Assembly: GCA_963693365.1 (NCBI GenBank)
Contig: CAVNZM010000015.1
Location: forward strand, 682,001 to 746,000
Direction: 5' to 3'
DNA: 64,000 bases
DNA from: Amoebidium appalachense
Lineage: Eukaryota > Ichthyosporea
This document shows positions 29,740 through 43,018 of the stretch, piece after piece. The translations under genes were made by a program, and so were the position numbers. The notes beneath the pieces were generated by a model. That model made no database searches, had not been told where the DNA came from, and saw only the letters and a program-made list of their open reading frames with translations. Position 1 is the stretch's first letter; each line of letters begins with the position of its first letter.

Positions 29740-32380
29740 TATACGATCCCAGCGCACCTCTATACTAGCAACAGTGCTAAAGCTCACATTCCGGAGCGGG
29801 GACTTTAGCAGAGAGGGGTGGCAAACAAATTAGTACCAGCATACGGACGGATTGGTTGCATTATTCGGTCAAGCTCTAAAATCAACCACACATATAAAAG
29901 CCTAAAATCTACTTACACTAGTTAAACTCTTTATTTACAGATAATATTATTTAATATAAAAAGTTTTGTTGATTAACATGTTAGCTTGCATGTCAAATAT
30001 AGTATTTTTATTTTTGGTTGTAAAGACTTCGGCGACAATTGATTTTTCAGCCAATCAGCATATTTTGCACTAGCTCCAAACGCGGCGCGTTTATTAGATA
30101 CAAACTTCAACTGACCAATCGGAGGTGACGCCGGAAACTATGACGTAACATCCCATTTAGGAAATTGAGCGATTTGATTAGGGCGGAGGGAACGCCGGAA
30201 ATTCCTGCCAGCCTGGCTAGTATGCACATAGGGTGCCATGAGTTGTTTGTGTGAGTCACGACAATCACATCATGCCTGAGCGAGCGAGCATTCCTGGATA
30301 AATTTATCCCTGTCGGCCAATCGGTGGGGTCACGGCCACTCACTGGTTCCCCATAAACTTTGCTCATTTTGTCAACTATGTCTTTTTTTAACTTGGTTTA
30401 TTCCGGCATGGTTCTTCGTTGGAAAAAATAGGTCTTTCAACCAAGGGGGGTGTAAATATGCACAGCATAATTACTGTAGGCGGTAAGAAATAGAGTAAAT
30501 TTAGCCAATGGTAAGTGCATACCAAGATAACTGAGCAAATCCAGCAAAATCAATACATATTAATAATAATCAGCTTCAGCTGCAGCTGCACATGCTGTAC
30601 GCGTAAACAGGGCGCTTATGCAGAAAAAGACTATAATCCTTATTCACACAGAGTTGGTCTGGCTCCAATAAGCAATCAAAGAGTTTGAAAACAATGCAAC
30701 GAGCCCAAGAAAAAATCGCCTTGTCTGACTGCTGCTATAAAATGTGCGTCTTACAGACCATGTGCGAGACGCGAAGGAATGCGACCACTGAGCTAGGGGG
30801 ATTGTTCCCACCCTTGTTTTTCCTGCTTAATATGGAAGTTTTAAGCAGACATGATTGGCTCTTAAGTTTGCTACCAGGGTTGACAATTGTGCTGGTTGAA
30901 AGTCGGGCAGTCCTGATTCTTCCTGTATATTTCTCTTTTCTTCTATTCCGTTATTTCACACACAAATGTGTATACTGTAGGTAACTCTACCTCTGTCTTG
31001 ATATCGTATGTTCAATTTTTTTTTTCCTCCCTTTTTCCTTCTCACTCAAAGTTGCCAGCATGGGTTGGAAATTCGAACCCACCGAATCCGTTAGTTGTCC
31101 GAGTCACGCGCCGGACTGGTCACCGGCGGACCTTGCGAGTGGTTCAGGTGGTGTTGTAAGAAAGTATGATATGCCATGAATTCTGGAATATTTTTCCTAC
31201 CACTACGGTGGCACTACCTCTAAGATTTTGGCCACTTGCGAAAATCATGCCAGGTGGTGGTGTACGGTTTTTATGTCATACAAGTTCTGTCCAATCATTT
31301 TGACACCAAAAGTATGCTCCGATGGGGTTGATTGGTCCATGTTTATGCAATGGTGTGGGCTCAAGCAGATAAAATACGTTCGGTACTGGTTATGGTCGGT
31401 TGCTGCCGATGATTGGCTTAGCCTACCCTCGTTATCACCTACTTAGCGTTGCGATTGGGTAGAACAGGAATGTTAGAAAGTTTCTATACGTTTAGCGATT
31501 GCCTGTTTATCGTGAAAGCAAATCCGTTTTTTTACATACCACATTCCACCCGGCATGCCATCGATCTAGTTTGAATGTAGGCCTTCGTAAGTTATCGTAA
31601 CACCCCTCGTTGTTTTGGGTGGAATGCGGGTGCCTCCGGGTGGAATGCTGCTTAAAAAAAACCCGCTAAAAGCAACGTGGCAAAATAGAACGTTGATTCT
31701 CATATTTAGAAGTGGCCAATCATATCGCCTAGTTACACAAATCCCTGGATAAATAACGAATAACGTTGAGGTCCCTACATCACTACCTCTGCTTCGCAAC
31801 ATGGGCCTGGCAGCAAGGCCTCCTAATATGATAATTCGTTCACACACGTGTCTGCGTGCCACGTGTAACACATCAGCTTTGTGTCGGCACGAAATAATCC
31901 ATTTTTGTTTGTAATTCTTTGCTCCCCATGGAGGCCGTTCCCCCCAGGCCTTAGAGTGCAAACACTGGGCCCGAGAGTTCCTGGAGAATGCCCGGGCGTG
32001 ACCGGTGGCCATGGCAAGAACTGGCAGACTGGGGGGGCCGGGGGCAGATCTTTCGCGCCGCACACATACACACAGACAAGTTTGTACAATTAGAGACATC
32101 TAATCAATGCACAAACACATGTGCACAGGCCCACCTGCGCATGCCCGCACGCACATGCAGATACACTTCTACACTCAAGTACAAAAACGTACACATGCAA
32201 GTTGTAAACTCACCCACAATAAAACAGATAGCCAGGAGAGAGACAAACCCCATGCACTTTTAGGTGCACTCAGACAACCATGGCGCATGCACGCACACAT
32301 GTGACCCTGAACCCGACCACTGAGTATATGGCGTGCACGCAAGAGCGCTCACACCCACACCTTTTCTGGGGATCCGGACC
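29740..32380. other. Gene-poor AT-rich interval
   Basis: Non-repetitive sequence with several CCAAT or ATTGG motifs (near 30115, 30317, 31340, 31412, 31710) and a few unsupported frames. At about 31065-31085 the minus strand contains a GGTTCGAATTTCC box like an RNA polymerase III B box, without a foldable tRNA around it. No gene is supported. Confidence 0.5.
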
Positions 32381-32384
32381 ATCG

Positions 32385-32389
<5 letters not shown>

Positions 32390-32461
<72 letters not shown>
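32390..32461. repeat. (CT)n-(TA)n compound microsatellite
   Basis: (CT)n over about 32390-32420 is followed directly by (TA)n to 32461. Confidence 0.95.
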
Positions 32462-32464
<3 letters not shown>

Positions 32465-32999
32465 CTTCCCCCACCCCTCCCCACCCTCCTACATATCTGT
32501 AGCGTATGCACAAAGTGACCCTCCGAATTCTTCCCCTACATACTCCAAGTAATAGAACTCGTGCGTGGCGTGTTTCAAAAGCCTGACGGTCCGGAGTGGC
32601 GCGAAGCCTTTGTGCACGTGACACCGTCATCTGACGGTTGTGGAACAAAGCGTTCTTCTCTTGTAGTGAAGCTTTGCCGACGGTCTGGGTTGGAGCATGT
32701 TGCTCCAAATATATATTTAGCTATCTGCTCTATTTATAGAAGTCCGTGGTCGGTTCGTGTTCGTCTTGGAGGGAGGAGGAGAGCGGACGCCCGCTCGAGC
32801 TCAACAAACGCACGTAAGCCACATATGCACACGAGAGGCGTTTCCCAAAATATAGACCGTGTAATTATAAACCCAATCAATGATCATTCGTTCCGATGCC
32901 TCAGTTTACTCCGGCATCATCGGAGAGAAAGGACTACAGGACAAACATGTAAATAAGCCAATATTGTTTTGACTGCTGTAACAAATGAGCACATGGACA

Positions 33000-33470
33000 T
33001 ATGCACACATTTTCGCACAGCCCCCCCCCCCCCCCCCTCCCCCCCTTCCCCCCCCCCCCCCTTTCTCTCCACACCCCCCCCCCCCCCCCCCCCCCTAAAA
33101 AAAAACCTCCCCGCCCATTAAAAGAACCCACAGGGCAAGGGGGGGGGAAGGGGAGGGGGGAAGGGGGGGAAGGGGGGAGGTTTGGAGAGACGCATACACA
33201 CACCGTGCACCGTCACACGGACACACATACAAACCCACACACACACAGAATGTGATATCCACACGTGCACATACACACACACACAAACACACACAACCCC
33301 CCCCCCCCCCCCCCCCCCCCTCCCCCTCCCCCCCTCCCCCTCCCCCCTCCCCCCCCCCCCCCCCCCCCCACAACCCCAAAAAAGGACCCACACGTCAGGG
33401 GGAGAATGGGGGAGGGGTTGCCACACACACACACCGTGCACCGTGACCCGGCAGCAGACACACACACATA

Positions 33471-33507
<37 letters not shown>

Positions 33508-33600
33508 ACACACGTTGTGATACAGTGACAGACGAACACAAACACCGAATGTACACACAGATATATGCACATATTTTCGCACAGGAAGGTGCATAGTAGA
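33000..33600. repeat. Two copies of a ~290-bp unit containing C-run and CA-rich parts
   Basis: Both halves share a long C-run, then an AAAAA-rich junction before ACCCACA, a G-rich stretch, and CACACACCGTGCACCGT. They also share a phrase with GCACATATTTTCGCACAG or GCACACATTTTCGCACAG (33002 and 33568). This indicates a local tandem duplication within intergenic DNA. Confidence 0.65.
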
Positions 33601-33672
33601 GCCGGGGAGCCCCTGTCCGCGCACCGTGGGCCCATCAATATTATAAACCGATACACTCTTTCTTAGCCGGTT

Positions 33673-33882
<210 letters not shown>

Positions 33883-33884
33883 GG

Positions 33885-34415
33885 ACAGGACACTCACTCA
33901 CCCACCCACACACACTGTAAACAGTTGGACTAGTTAGGATAAGGCAGAGTACAACTGAATCAAAATAAAGACAGAGAACGGGTAGAAAGGCACACGCGGC
34001 CAGGTTGCTTTTACTATGGGCCGACTCAGTCTGTCTCAGACTGAAGTGAAGTGATCCCCGTACTGATATGGCTTTATTACATATATAGCCCTCAGGTTTC
34101 TGATCAAGGCCCAGAATTAGTTCATCCGCGGCCAGCGCGGGTGGCAACATGCCATTCGTGATTCTGGTGCGGTCCGAGCCAGTCAGACCTTCGTCCTATT
34201 TATGCAAACACCTTATTGGTTCACTTCGTTTATGTGGTATGCAGCAATAGAATCATATATGGTTCAATTCTCAGGTCAGAGTGAGTCCTATTGGTGCGGA
34301 CATAATATTATGTGATATTCATGACAAAGCACGAATCGTGTGCTAGTAGATCACATTCTTTAGTAAACATGTACAGTTCATGTGTACAGTTGTTTACACA
34401 CACACACTGGGTCCC

Positions 34416-34468
<53 letters not shown>

Positions 34469-35032
34469 ACACATATACACATTGACTTTTTCGGTCTGCT
34501 GGTAACGAAGCAAAAGCTTCCGCAGGACTTCAAGCTAATCAGAAAAGAATTATGATCTGCTGCACATAAGGGCTTTTCTTGCGCACAGCCTAATAATAAT
34601 AATACTAGACTAGACTACTTATAAGTAGGGAAGCCACAGTCCCCCCTCCGAATCCTCCCGTCCCCACCCCCCCACCCCGTCCCCCTTCCCCGTTCTCTTA
34701 TTTTCCCCCCAGCCTCGGTAGCCCTAGAACCTAAATTTCTTTCAAAAAAAAAAAACTAGTACTAATTATCTTATAGGTCAATAATCTTAATCCTGAATGA
34801 CCCCTGTACACGTGTCACCTTGGCCACAGCCTGTCACCAAACCCCCCCCCCCCCCTCCTCCTCCTCCCCGCCCCCCTCCCCCTCTCCCCCCAGGCCCTCG
34901 TCCCCTCTCTTCCCCTCGCTCCCCAAGAAAAAAAGAAAGAAAGGACGAGATAATGAAATGAAATGATGTGCATTAGAGCACATTGCTTTCCCTCCCCCCC
35001 ACCCCCACCCCCCCACCCCCCCCACCCCTCTC

Positions 35033-35083
<51 letters not shown>

Positions 35084-35101
35084 TCCCCCTCCTCTCCCCC
35101 T

Positions 35102-35136
<35 letters not shown>

Positions 35137-35600
35137 CCCCCCCCGCCAAAAAAAAAAAAAAGAACGAAAGAATGAAATTTAAATGAAATGATGTATTTTT
35201 GATCACTTATTCTAAATTTAGAGTCCGGCAGGCCCCCCTGTCGGAGTGAGTTCGTGTTCGTATTGGTAGGGGGCCTGCTGTGACGGCTCCGGTTCTGACA
35301 GCACACGTGCGCGGTCGTTCAGTGTCAAGGTCATAAGGAGGAACCAACTTAAAGAGCAAAAAACACATAGCCTGATTATTATTTGCACTGCTGATCTTAT
35401 GTCCATACACACCTGCAGCCACAGATAGATAAATGGAGTCGGTGTAGGCCTGAAAGAAACATACGTAGGGTTGCTTACATACACTGTACTGTAGCACACG
35501 GTAGAAGCGTCGAAGTCGCCGAGAAAATTTCGACTGCAGGAGACGACTTTGCGTCTTTCCTTTTCGCCCTATTCATTATATGTGGTCTTTTGCGCCTCCG
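33885..35600. other. Intergenic interval with C-runs
   Basis: Includes C-runs with (CA)n near 34409-34475 and a very C-rich block at 34985-35145. No reading frame other than low-complexity proline or glycine frames stands out. The upstream exon(s) of the gene at 35607 may lie here but were not identified. Confidence 0.5.
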
Positions 35601-35606
35601 TTTCAG

Positions 35607-36139
35607 CTCCGACCGTGACGAACACCATGAGCGCACTAGTGGATACCAGTTTGAGCTTCTTGGGGCGCCCTACCCCCCAGAATACGTGCACCTTACAGAC
35701 CCGATTCAGGCACGTGTGGGGGACCGTGTGAAACTGTATGCGTGGGCGATTTGTACTCTCAGGACAGTATTTCCAGGCGCTTCCAGGATGGTACAGACGT
35801 TTTCACGGCGACTGAAAAAGATATTCGTCGTTACAACCCTGTCAAGGTACTGTAATGAATAGTAACCCTTTACCCTACCACGGTGTTTGGTCGTTATCCC
35901 TAACCCTTCCCAGGCAGCATTGTAGCTATAGTCTGTGGTCCGCCTGGACACGAAATTCGGTACCAGCCTGTCAGACCTGCACACAGTCTCGCTGAGTGTT
36001 CTATATTTTCTGCAGCTGCAATTAGTTTATGCTCGCACAAGAACAGCCATTAGTCTTCAAGTCCATCTGCATCTGGGGTGTATTCCGATGGGGTGTGTGT
36101 GTTTGCGTGTGTGTACGTGCTTGTGGAGAGGACCGTGCG

Positions 36140-36197
<58 letters not shown>

Positions 36198-36394
36198 CGT
36201 GTGCGTGTGCGTGTGTGGTGGTGGTGGTGGTGGTTGGGGGGGGGGGGGGGGGAGGGAGGGGGAGGGGGAGGGGAAGGGGAGGGGAGGGGGGGGAAAGGCG
36301 GAGGGGCATGGTGGTGGTGGTGGCTGTGGTGGTGTATGCGTGTGAGTGGGTGTGTGGAGAGGGGAGGGTGTGTGTGTGTGTGTGTGTGTGGTGA

Positions 36395-36434
<40 letters not shown>

Positions 36435-36875
36435 TAATAGCAGCTTCGGATTGCAATTAGGCTGGGGTTGGGGAAAGTGGTGAGGAAGGCCCTCTCTTTG
36501 TTGGATTTGATATGTTCAATGCACACATGTAGGCAGAGTATCTGACAGATTGAGCACACATGATAATCAGTAACCTAGGCTGTGTAACACTGCCCCCCCG
36601 CCCCCGCCCCCCCCCCCCCCCCCCCCCCCCCCCCACCCCGAACCCCCCCCCCCCCACCCCCCCACCCCGAACCCCCCCCCCCCCCCCCCCAACCCCCCGC
36701 CCCCCTCCCCCTAGGGCCTACACACACGCGTGCGCAAACACACATACACACCTCCCTCTTTCCCCCTCCCCCCCCCCTCCCCCCCCCCCCTCCCCCCCCC
36801 CCCTCCCCCTCCCCCCCCCCCCCCCCCCCCCCCCCTCCCTTACACACACACACACGCAAACACCACAAACACACC

Positions 36876-36913
<38 letters not shown>

Positions 36914-37330
36914 ATCCCACCCCACCCCCTTCTGTCCATCTCCCCCCGAGGCCCCCATTCGTTGCTTTCAGTGACACGGCGATTCATGTGAGTGCACGGA
37001 TCATAGTGTTCATGGTTCTGCATATTTCGAATTCCATGCACATTTTTTCAAGTCGAGCATATGGACAAGTTGCACATCTGTATACCTTAAGTCTTTGTGT
37101 GCAAGGATACTGTGATCAGGTCCTGACTGTGGGATTTTTTTTTTCTTTTTTTTGGCAGGTGTACTTTGACTCCACCTATGGCAAGTACAGATCTTTGGAC
37201 AACCGCCGTCTCTTTGAGGGACAAGAGGCTCGACATGGTGATGGATGTTGACGTCATCGAGAGGCCCAGGGGGGCGCTTGCTCGGGTCACAAACCCAACC
37301 GGACAGACCGTTCGTGTGCGGAGCTTCTAG
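35607..37330 (+). pseudogene. Two-exon fragment of an SLDNRRL-motif protein, frameshifted
   Basis: Exon 35607-35846 follows CCGTTTCAG and ends AAG|GTACTG. Exon 37157-37330 follows a T-rich TTTTTTTTGGCAG and ends in TAG. The phase is 0 at the junction. The first exon encodes a segment with GYQFELLGAPYPPEY. After a shift of frame near 35730 it encodes QDSISRRFQDG and ends RRYNPVK. The second exon encodes SLDNRRL, shifts frame near 37210, and ends TNPTGQTVRVRSF. From memory, the QDSI...F.DG...SLDNRRL arrangement resembles ParB/sulfiredoxin-like domains found in many predicted bacterial and eukaryotic multidomain proteins. I have not verified this. With one lesion in each exon it looks inactive as given. 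This is the only spliced plus-strand gene in the window. Confidence 0.5.
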
Positions 37331-37345
37331 CAGTATCGGTTGCCT

Positions 37346-37470
37346 AATATGGCTACTGTTACCTTATATGGCTACTGTTACCTTATATGGCTACTGTTAC
37401 CTTATATGGCTACTGTTACCTTATATGGCTACTGTTACCTTATATGGCTACTCTTGCCTTATATGGATAC
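37346..37470. repeat. 19-bp minisatellite (TATATGGCTACTGTTACCT)
   Basis: Six to seven near-perfect tandem copies start just after the stop codon at 37330. Related but degenerate copies (CCTTATATGG followed by ATACATACGG or CTACTGTTG) recur at about 37480-37605, 38610-38690 and 38800-38965. Confidence 0.9.
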
Positions 37471-37679
37471 CTTGATACGGTTGCGTTGTACGGCCATCGT
37501 GCCTTACAACGATACATATGCATATGGCTCCGTTGTATGGCTGGTCTGTCTTAAATGGATACATACAGTTGTGTTGTATGGCTGCTCTTGCCTTATATGG
37601 TTCTCTTCTCTATCCAACCTGTCCCCTCCTCACCTCTCCCCTCTTTCCTTCCCTCTCTCTCTCCTTCTCTCCCGGGCAC

Positions 37680-38272
37680 AAATACAAATAAACGCCGCAA
37701 AAGTGTGCGTGTGACTTTGGACTGCCACTTACTTATTAGACATGTACACAATCACAAGATCATTACGCAATATAACAAATGGAAAAAGATACCATACGAC
37801 ACCAGACCCGATGAAAGCATACACCTTGAAAAACTAAGCCTTATGCCTCGTTTTATATATAATGATTGCCTTAACCATATTGCCAAATATGGCACTCGCA
37901 AGTGCGTAACACCTAAATACATATTACCTTCCTGTAGAATTGGTCTTTCTCTAGCTGATGGTATTATTGATCACATACCACGCTTTTACTGTACACGTGC
38001 TATACAGTGGAGATCTAATAAGTATAAGGCGGCACCGTTTGCATGCCCAAACAACACACACACACACCAGTTTAAACGGTCATGTATCGCCAAATGTAGG
38101 TTGATAGACCACATAATACCGCAACACACACGTCACATTCACAACAGACACCCAGAAAGATAGCCTACCTGAAAATTACAACATCCTTGATTTTATACTA
38201 AACACGCGTAACTACGACCTGTTTATTGGATGTATTGATTGGCTTGAGAAACACATCATTACAAAATTCTAG
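37680..38272 (+). pseudogene. Unidentified AT-rich ORF, probably one frameshift
   Basis: An open frame from about 37680 encodes about 160 residues without low complexity (for example CHLLIRHVHNHKIITQYNKW and ADGIIDHIPRFYC) and stops at 38161-38163. A second frame overlapping its end continues LPENYNILDFILNTRNYD and ends at TAG (38270-38272). I do not recognise it. The region is clearly more AT-rich than the other coding segments in the window. It is bracketed by the 19-bp minisatellite family, and no splice sites are evident. A transposon- or virus-like origin is possible but unsupported. Confidence 0.35.
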
Positions 38273-38274
38273 AG

Positions 38275-39399
38275 CGCGCGCGCGCGCGTACACACACACA
38301 CACACGTGGCACACACACACACACACACACGCACACACACACACATACACACAACCAGCTGATACCGAGTGTCCCAGGGGAGCCCGAAAAAAAAACAAAA
38401 AAAAAAAACAAAAAAAAAAAAACGGGAACCCCAACTAATTGATTTTTCTTAGTCTTTATGGTGTCTCGTAGAGAAAGTAAGCCCTGATATATAATCATCA
38501 CCCGACATCTATGTACGTGATCATGATATACCGCTGAGGGGATATTCCGAGCAAAAACCCCCCATACCCGAGACTGGTCTCTCTTGGCCTCGAGTAAACA
38601 GCGTAAACCCCCATACATACAGCTGCGTTGTATGGCTGCTCTTGCCTTATATGGATACATACGGCTGCATTGTATGGCTGCTCTTGCCATGATTTTTATT
38701 AGTATTTGATCAAGTTTTGTTTGAGCTAAACCACATTCACACACCTACTTATTAGTACAAATTTTGCCCAGGGTTACTACCCCAGCCACGCCGGCAAGAG
38801 GTGTTGCCTTATATGATACATACGGTTGTTGTTTTATGGCTATTGTTGCCTTATATGGATACACATGGTTGCGTCGTATGGCTACTGTTGCCTTATATGA
38901 CTACAATTGCCTTATATGGCCACACTTGCCTTTTATGGCTACTGTTTCCTGATATGGCTATATTTTGTGTTATATGCCAACCATGGGCCTATATCCCACT
39001 ACTACAGCTGTGATTTGGATTAACAATGGGCTGGCTAGCCAAGACATTTGTACCTACGTCTATTGTCTCGTTGACAAGCCCCAATAAATCATGGTGAAAG
39101 GTTTGGGGAACTCCCCCCTTTCCCCCCCCCCCCCCCCCTCCCCCCCCCCCCCCCCCCCCCTTATCCCCTTACCCCCTGCCGCAGCACCACACACGCACGC
39201 ATGCACGCGCGCGCACACACACACGGTGGCACACACACACACACACACACAAGGTGTCACACACACGCGCGTGCGCACGCACACGCACACGCGCAAGCAC
39301 GCACACGAGCACGCGTGCATGCGCACACACGTGCACATACACACATGCGTGCACACACACACACACACGCACACACACACACACGCACGCACACACACG

Positions 39400-39431
<32 letters not shown>

Positions 39432-41000
39432 CAAACACCACATACGAATACCCACACACACATAACCCAAACCCAACATATCAGTCACGTGCCTCGACAC
39501 CAACAGTTAATAAAGTTTACGCTTCAGTCAAATACAAAGAACTCATGCAAGCTGCTCATAGTATAGCCTGGGTCGTGTTTCCGGATTTGGGTGTCCAAGT
39601 TGTTAGTGGACGCCACTGTGTGTGCGTGTGACACGTGGGTGGGGTGTGGGTGTGGGTGTGGCCATGGGTGTTATCTGTGTACAGTAGGCGCGGGGATGGG
39701 CATGCTTGGGAATATTGTGGCTCAGCTCGCGAGCACATGTATCATATGATACGCAGATGTGCACGTGTGTGTGTGTGTTTGTTTGGGTTGGGGGCTAGGG
39801 GAGGGGAGGGGAGGGGGGGGAGAAAGAGGGGGAGGGAGGAGGGGGGAGGGGCGGGGGAGAGGGAGGGGGGGGGGGGACGAAAGGGTTATTTCTCTCAATT
39901 GCAAACGACCAAGCGTATGTACACTTCTCATCGTGTATCATCCCCGCGCTAGCAATTTACACGCGATATAAACAGGCAAAAACAGGCATACCTCATGATA
40001 ACACATGTATGTGGTGGTGGTGGTGAGAAGTAGAGGGGGGGGGGAGGGGGGGGGGGGGATTGGAAGGGAATTTTGGTTAAACGGGCAACATATCGATGTA
40101 GATGTTGCAATTGCAAAGTACACACAAAGGGAGGGGGAGGGGAGGGGGGGGGGGGGGGGGGGGGGAAGCGGGATGGATTCGGGGATGAGAGAGGGAATGG
40201 AGGGGCACGGGTAGAACCCAGGTGGGGGTGTGGGGGTGGGGGGGGGGGGAGGGGGGGGGGGGGGGGGGGACTAAAGGGTATTTTCACCCACATAACACGC
40301 ACACACACACACTAGAAAGAGGCGGAATACATAGGTTTTCGGACAAACATGTAACCGGACAATATGCAGCAGGTAGGGACACTGATCACCAATCTGCCAA
40401 TCAAGCCCCTATGCACTTTATTAGACTGTAGTGGCCAAATCCGGTAGGAAATGGGTACATGATGTATATGTAAAGGCCTGTATATAAGAACCCAACATAC
40501 CCATAATCCTAATGGATAAACTACGAAGAATATACAAAATGCCACTTTTAAACGGCCCAAAATAAGGAAACGATATATGGTACCTCTTGCTAAATACACG
40601 AAAATAAGGGCACCACAACTTTGAAATTAGAAATAGGTGATTTGTGCACTGCACAAAAGCAAACCCATTTCCTCGCCACAATAACCGAAATATGTGCATC
40701 CAACACAGGACTTACATAGTAGTCACACAACATGTTGTCCTTTTTGGATGTATAAGCGGGTTACATGTATATAATATTCTCTACTCAATATAACACTGCT
40801 TGTCACATCAATCGTACAACAATATGGAGAACTCATTGGCTCCGAATCTCAAATTGCGTCCTAAATCGGGTAATCGGCAGATCTCTGAGATTCGATTACC
40901 CATAAAAGGTGTTGATGCGCTCACGCGTTGAACTGGTATCCACCCTCGAATTTCTTCCTGTAAGTGTAGCGAAATTTCAGCAAATGTTCAAGGGTATACG
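38275..41000. other. Intergenic repeat-rich interval
   Basis: Holds (CA)n/(CG)n mixtures at about 38275-38350 and 39180-39450, degenerate 19-bp minisatellite copies, and G- and C-rich blocks at 39115-39165, 39795-39875, 40030-40060 and 40136-40270. No gene is supported. Confidence 0.5.
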
Positions 41001-41017
41001 TGCATGCAAGAGTATAC

Positions 41018-41185
41018 GTGCATGCAAATTCCTTTTGCAAAAGAGTGCCCCCCCCCCCCCCCCCCCCCCCCCTCCCCCCCTTAACGTGCATGCAAATTCC
41101 TTGTGCAAAAGAGTACCCCCCCCCCCCCCCTCTCCCTTAACGTGCATGCAAATTCCTTGTGCAAAAGAGTATACGTGCATGCCAA
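41018..41185. repeat. Three tandem copies of a ~60-70-bp unit with internal C-runs
   Basis: The unit is CGTGCATGCAAATTCCTTGT followed by GCAAAAGAGT and a variable C-run. Copies begin near 41019, 41084 and 41141. The C-runs differ in length between copies (about 24 and 14). Confidence 0.85.
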
Positions 41186-41549
41186 CTGTTTGTCCAATGC
41201 GAGGTGGTGTTTAAGTGTGTGTCAAAGAAAACGTGTCATGGTATATGTGAGTGGCAGCATATGATTTTGAATAAATGCATGTATGACACTGAGCGCAAGT
41301 GTTTTTAGATGCACGCGAACACATACTCGTTCTTGGTGTGTAGCTTTACGTTGAGTGGAAAAGCAGTTATGGGGGAGGATAAAAGCAAAAGGGGCGAAGA
41401 GGGGTAAAAAGCGGGAATGAGGAGACAGTGATGATAAGAAACAAAGACTGACAGAAAACGTCAATGAGGAAGAAGGCAAGAAAATGACATGGGTTATAAG
41501 AAAATCGGAGATTAACCTTTTTCTTTTGGGGGTGGGTGGGTGGGTGGGT

Positions 41550-41585
<36 letters not shown>

Positions 41586-41647
41586 GAAGTGTTTGTGTGT
41601 GCGTGTGCATTCGCGAGTACATGTGTTTGCGTAAAAGTATGTGCTTA

Positions 41648-41685
<38 letters not shown>

Positions 41686-41858
41686 GTGTACGTGTGTAGG
41701 TGTACGTGTGTGTGCCAAGTGTGTGTCTGTGTGAAAGGTAGGAACGGGGGTGGGGGGGGAGAGGGGGGGTGGGGAGAGGGGGGTGCGGGGAGGGAGGGGG
41801 ATAGGGTGGGTTGGGTGTGTGTGTGTGGGGAGGGGGGGGGGGGGGGGGGGGGGGGGAC

Positions 41859-42982
41859 TTACTGAGCATAGGGCTGTCTGGTGTCTCTGGTTTGACGTTC
41901 GGCCTGAGTGAGAATGGTAATGGACCGAACCTCACGCTTCATGCCGTAGTAGTGCTCAAACATGCTGGGACGGAGCTGTGTGTGTATGTGTGTGTGCGTG
42001 TGTGTGCGTGTGCGTGTGTGTGTGCGCGCGTGTGTATGTGTGTGTGCACGTGTGCCCACACACGCATGTGCATGTATGAATGTGCTTGGGGTTGGGTGAA
42101 CATGTAAGTAAATGTGTGTTTGTAAGTGGGTAAATATCACGTGCTGGTCGCTGATGTGATTGGGCGAGTGTATGGGCAAAAGATGCTCACAGGGCTGCAT
42201 AACCGAAAGCAATGAAATTCCCCGATGATCCGGCCCATTATTTACTCATATATCTATTGATCTATCAATGAATCCCTGTGTGTGTGCCAACTCAAAGGCC
42301 CATATCCATCCACTCACGAGTCTCAATCATTCCTGCTGGTATAGACCAACCACCGCCTCCCATTTTAACGTCTGGGCAGAGAGCACCCGAGAGCCACATT
42401 CCTCAGATGATTCTCACCAACCAGGAGACGTGATCTAAATGTGTCACATTGCCGAATGTCGACATACAACCACGGCAGCCCAGCCACACGGCTGCGTGAA
42501 AATGTGCCCAGAATGACGTCATGAATGTCGTTTGCCGCCCAACCCGTAAAATGGAAGAAGCGGTGGTTGTGGTATAGGGCATCTGAGCCAATAACCGTTT
42601 TCTCGCCCGATCTATGTAACATCTCAGCTCCCAATAGAGATAAACGGGTACTTTCTTTTTGCCGGAGGAAGAATATATTGTAGATCTTCAGTTTATAAAA
42701 TAAAAACAGCGCTTTTAGTCTAAATTATTAGCAAATACATCAAAAGCAAATGTCGGAGCAACATCTAAACATCTACAATTATGGTCATGCATGCACAAAA
42801 AACATGTAAGAACGAAATGAAGTATAAGATGGTTGATCGGGATGGACTTACGCTCAGAACCGCAGAAATGATGTTGGAAGAACGGACGGGAGTCTCGATC
42901 AGAGGAATCTCTTTCTGGTGGGCATCGAAAATGGGAACCTTGCGGCGCACAAGACCCTCGGCAGCGTACACCTGTGTGTGTG

Positions 42983-43018
<36 letters not shown>

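Larger units (their letters stand above)
24330..29740. repeat. Unit B of ~4-5-kb tandem duplication
   Basis: Second copy of the unit described for 20330-24290. It is longer because the lectin-type exon 1 is complete and because a 709-bp mobile element sits at 28944-29652. Confidence 0.85.

Noticed and set aside
31040-31150. Possible tRNA on the minus strand with GGTTCGAATTTCC
   Set aside because: No acceptor or anticodon stem can be formed around it.
32561-32956. 131-codon plus-strand frame
   Set aside because: No low complexity, but also no splice context, second copy, recognisable motif or codon pattern. Could be chance.
34963-35186. Proline- or glycine-rich frames (also 36560-36991, 8137-8847, 17072-17518)
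   Set aside because: They arise from C-runs and G-runs. No conserved residues and no start or end logic.
42365-42634. Extra exon in intron 10 of the mitochondrial-type gene (frame with ENHLRNVALGCSLPRR)
   Set aside because: Exons 10 and 11 join in phase without it, and no well-placed acceptor and donor pair was found.
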